Positions 61,416-64,000 of a DNA stretch of 64,000 nt are shown here, piece after piece; the stretch's first letter is position 1; each line of letters begins with the position of its first letter. Below the pieces are notes generated by a model. The model did no database searches and was not told the DNA's origin. It saw only the letters and a program-made list of their open reading frames with translations. Position numbers and translations under genes: made by a program. This stretch comes from Kuafuiihalomonas sp039024635 (lineage in GTDB: Bacteria > Myxococcota > Kuafuiibacteriia > Kuafuiibacteriales > Kuafuiibacteriaceae): assembly GCA_039024635.1 (NCBI GenBank), contig JBCCQA010000002.1, forward strand, positions 186,001 through 250,000, in the 5' to 3' direction.

Positions 61416-64000
61416 TTGCTTGCTCCTTGGCAAAGGGCCTTCAGCTCGTCATCGCCATTGATGATCTGCGACAGCCGAGGCCGTCGCATCCCGAGCACGT
61501 CGGCTGCTTTGGTGATGTTACCCCCGGTCATCCGTAAAGCGCGAGTGATCGCCTGGAGTTGGATCATCTTTTTTAGCTCCGGCAGCGGGACTCCCCCGTC
61601 GAAGACCTGATCCAGTAGCTCTCGCTCCACCGCATCCTCGGCGCGTTCGGGTTCGGCGCTGCCGGACATCTCCGTGGGCTCTGCCCTGCTCGCTTCGACC
61701 TCGACCGTTCGAGCAGGCGGACTCGACGGTGGCTCGATAGGAGCTGATGAATCAGCAATATCAATCACTTGAAGCTCACCCAGGTCTTTCTCGAGCCCGT
61801 CCTGAAACAGCTCTCGATACTCGTCGAAGTCCCCGTCAGTCATGGTTTCACCCTCGGCGAAAAGGGCCACCGAGCGCACGATGTTCTCGAGCTCACGGAT
61901 GTTCCCAGGCCATCCGTAGCGGGTCAGCAGGGCGCAGGCACCGGGTGAGAGCTTCTTCTCGATCGAGCCGCTTTCCGCGGCGTATTGAGCCAAGAAATGC
62001 TGGGCCAAGGGCACGATGTCGTCACGTCGCTCTCGAAGCGGCGGAAGGTCTACCTGGATACCCTTAATCCGATAGAAGAGGTCCTCGCGGAAGCCGCCGT
62101 CCCGGACCATCTGAGGAAGGTTGCGATTGGTGGCGAAGATGATCCGGGCGTCGACCTTGATCGGCTTGCCGCCGCCCACCCGCTCGAACTCCCGCTCCTG
62201 CAGGACCCGCAAGAGCGCCACTTGCGTCTTGGGCGAGATGTCGCCGATCTCGTCCAAGAACAGGGTCCCGCCGGCCGCCATCTCGAAGCGACCGATCTTC
62301 CGCTGGTGGGCGCCGGTGAAGGAGCCCCGTTCGTGGCCGAAGAGCTCGCTCAATAGCAGCGTCTCGACAAGAGCTGCGCAATTCAGCTTGACGAAAGGCC
62401 CTTTGGCTCGCGGCGAGTTGCGGTGGATGGCCTCCGCCACCAGCTCCTTGCCGGTGCCCGACTCGCCAACGATGAGGACCGTTCCTTCGCTCTCCGCCAC
62501 CCGGTCGAGGATGTGGAAGATCTTCATCAGCTTGGCCGAGGTCCCAATGATGCTTCCGTAGCGACGCCTCCACTCCTGCTTCCGCTCGATACGAGCCGCC
62601 GGCCGGGCGGGGGGGCTGATGGGCGGGACCCCGTTCGGTACGGGCACGGCCCGACCTTCGACCTCGGCGAGGGCGATCCGGATGTTCCGCATGGTCCTGC
62701 CGGCCTCGAAGCCCGAACGCACGTCGTCGGGCAGACCCCGCGAGATTTCGTCCGCCGCGGCCTCGGCCCGGGCCAGGTGCTGACGAGCCTCCTCCTTGTC
62801 GCCGTCCCGAAGCGCGGAGCGAGACAGGCCGAGGTCGGCCTCCATGAGCATCATCCGGCGACCGAGGCGAGTGGCCACTGCGCGGGCGGCCTCGAAGTGA
62901 ATGCGAGCGCCGTCCAGACCCTCGGACAGTGCCAAGCTGCCGGCCAGCAGGGCCATCCTCGCCTGGACCGAAGCCGAGGTTCCAGCTTCGCCCACAGCCT
63001 CTTCGGCCTCGGTGAGGATCCTCCGGGCCGCCACCGGATCCTGAAAGCGCAAGGCACCCTCCACCAGCTCCAGCATGGCCTCCACCGGCCGTTCTCCTGA
63101 ACCAATCCGGCGCAGGATGCTCATGCCTTCCCGAATCTCGGCCTCGCCCTCGGTGCGCTTACCTTCCTCGAAAGAGATGATGCCTTCGACCACCCGGGCG
63201 ACCGCCACCAGTCGATCGACGCCGCTCTGCTGGGCCAGCCGTCTCGACTCGTCATTGTGGGCGCGGGCTCGATCCATGTCGCCGCAGATGAAGAGGAGGT
63301 TGCCGAAGTTGGAAAGGGTCCGTGCGAGCTGGGTCCGGTTGCCGAGCCGTCGAAAAAGCGACTTGCACTCCCGGTAGCACTCCATCGCCGGACCCAAGTC
63401 GCCTCGCTGATGGAGAAGGGTGCCGAGATTCAGGTAGCCGAAGCCGAGTCGACTCAGGTCGCCGGCTTCGCTCGCCTTGTCGATGCCGGCCTTCAAGTGC
63501 TCGGCCGCTCGCTCCAACTCGCCCTCCTGCATGCGCACCAGACCCAGGTTGATGAGCGCCCGGGACTGCTCACTGGACAGGCCCGACTTCTCAGCCCCGG
63601 CCAGGGTCTCTTCGAAGAACTGAACGGCTCGCTCCAAAGCGCCGTTGGCGAAGGCGGCCTTGCCCATCAGGTTCAGCAGGTCCAGGCGAAGCCTAGTCGG
63701 TGAGTCGCCTTCCGACGCCGCGAGGAGGTCGAGGCCGTTCGCCCCCGCCTCCGTCGCCTCGTCGAGCGCGAACTTGTGGTAGAGCGCTTCCGCCCCCGTG
63801 GCCTCGATTTTGGCCCGCTCGAGGTGGGCATCCGAGGGCGTATGGCTTCGGGCTTGCTCCAAGAGCACGAGGGCGGCGTCGTAGTCTCCGGCTGCGTTGT
63901 GCAGCTCCGCCTCCCGCTGCATGGCCCGACCCTGCTGCTCGGCCGGAAGGGCCGCCTTCCACTCCGCGACGTAGCGAAGGGCTCGGCGGGGGCTGCCGGT
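61412..64000 (-). CDS. TPR-containing sigma-54 activator, 5' end outside window
   Basis: An incomplete protein of at least 862 residues; the frame is open to the window end. The N-terminal half is a TPR-like array (FEETLAGAEKSGLSSEQSRA, MECYRECKSLFRRLGNRTQL). The AAA+ sigma-54 domain has VLIVGESGTGKELVAEA (Walker A), the contact loop GSFTGA (Ser for the usual Ala) and GTLFLDEIGD (Walker B). A Fis-type HTH ends it (ITKAADVLGMRRPRLSQI). TPRs suggest protein ligands rather than a receiver control it. It is overlapped by the repeat lipoprotein gene's start, a likely co-translated target or partner. Confidence 0.93.
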   Translation of the reverse strand, partial: TGSPRRALRYVAEWKAALPAEQQGRAMQREAELHNAAGDYDAALVLLEQARSHTPSDAHLERAKIEATGAEALYHKFALDEATEAGANGLDLLAASEGDSPTRLRLDLLNLMGKAAFANGALERAVQFFEETLAGAEKSGLSSEQSRALINLGLVRMQEGELERAAEHLKAGIDKASEAGDLSRLGFGYLNLGTLLHQRGDLGPAMECYRECKSLFRRLGNRTQLARTLSNFGNLLFICGDMDRARAHNDESRRLAQQSGVDRLVAVARVVEGIISFEEGKRTEGEAEIREGMSILRRIGSGERPVEAMLELVEGALRFQDPVAARRILTEAEEAVGEAGTSASVQARMALLAGSLALSEGLDGARIHFEAARAVATRLGRRMMLMEADLGLSRSALRDGDKEEARQHLARAEAAADEISRGLPDDVRSGFEAGRTMRNIRIALAEVEGRAVPVPNGVPPISPPARPAARIERKQEWRRRYGSIIGTSAKLMKIFHILDRVAESEGTVLIVGESGTGKELVAEAIHRNSPRAKGPFVKLNCAALVETLLLSELFGHERGSFTGAHQRKIGRFEMAAGGTLFLDEIGDISPKTQVALLRVLQEREFERVGGGKPIKVDARIIFATNRNLPQMVRDGGFREDLFYRIKGIQVDLPPLRERRDDIVPLAQHFLAQYAAESGSIEKKLSPGACALLTRYGWPGNIRELENIVRSVALFAEGETMTDGDFDEYRELFQDGLEKDLGELQVIDIADSSAPIEPPSSPPARTVEVEASRAEPTEMSGSAEPERAEDAVERELLDQVFDGGVPLPELKKMIQLQAITRALRMTGGNITKAADVLGMRRPRLSQIINGDDELKALCQGASK

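Overview
The window is high-GC DNA, about two thirds G+C by eye, from a Gram-negative bacterium. It most resembles a Myxococcota or deltaproteobacterial chromosome. Reasons: Ser/Thr kinases of the GGMAEVF type with PEGA tails, DUF4388 and TPR hybrid regulators, sigma-54 activators, several PilZ proteins, many lipoproteins with TPR or Cys-rich domains, an OmpA protein with thrombospondin type-3 calcium repeats, and frequent ATGA/GTGA stop-start overlaps. Assignment to a named taxon is inference; no rRNA is present.

Layout. 1-6.5 kb: PilZ protein, infA, TPR protein, then a leftward block with a DUF4388/TPR response regulator, tsaD and rsmA, and a small operon with a degenerate gamma-glutamylcyclotransferase-like protein. 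6.6-10.7 kb: hemE-hemG (heme synthesis) facing an acyltransferase/SDR pair. 10.8-16.6 kb: NtrC-type regulator, TPR lipoprotein, then a leftward signalling operon (RsbW-like ATPase, STAS, Ser/Thr kinase with PEGA, membrane protein). 16.6-26.6 kb: YkgJ-type Cys-cluster protein, aminotransferase, receiver-histidine kinase, pseudo-receiver/DUF4388/J-domain protein, PilZ, ECF sigma, hydrolase, M50-like protein, second Ser/Thr kinase. 26.6-34.9 kb: M2 (ACE-like) peptidase lipoprotein, hrpB, a Fur-box-preceded methyltransferase, DUF1460 protein, and a lipoprotein/OmpA pair. 35-44.7 kb: REP-type transposase, orn, sppA, mog, NhaC-type antiporter with a 32-residue membrane protein, TPR protein and a PEGA pseudokinase. 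44.7-54.2 kb: outer-membrane proteins around tRNA-Phe, mtnD-mtnB, membrane proteins, mtgA, SGNH lipoprotein, DUF423. 54.4-60.2 kb: a Cys-rich lipoprotein, then a gene-poor tract of insertion-sequence debris (two opposed IS30 fragments, a possible IS630 trace, a broken IS3 gene, an IS3 element lacking orfA) around a Kazal-domain gene. 60.3-64 kb: lipoprotein with six 12-residue repeats, overlapping the end of a TPR/sigma-54 regulator that runs off the window.

Themes. Much of the content is signal transduction and envelope maintenance. Several signalling proteins look catalytically dead: a pseudokinase lacking the Lys, HRD and DFG motifs, a receiver lacking its Asp, a histidine kinase lacking the N-box Asn, an SDR lacking YxxxK and a GGCT fold lacking its Glu. 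The most distinctive candidates for follow-up are the Fur-box/methyltransferase unit, the pseudokinase-TPR pair, the microprotein behind the antiporter, and the repeat lipoprotein coupled to its own sigma-54 activator.
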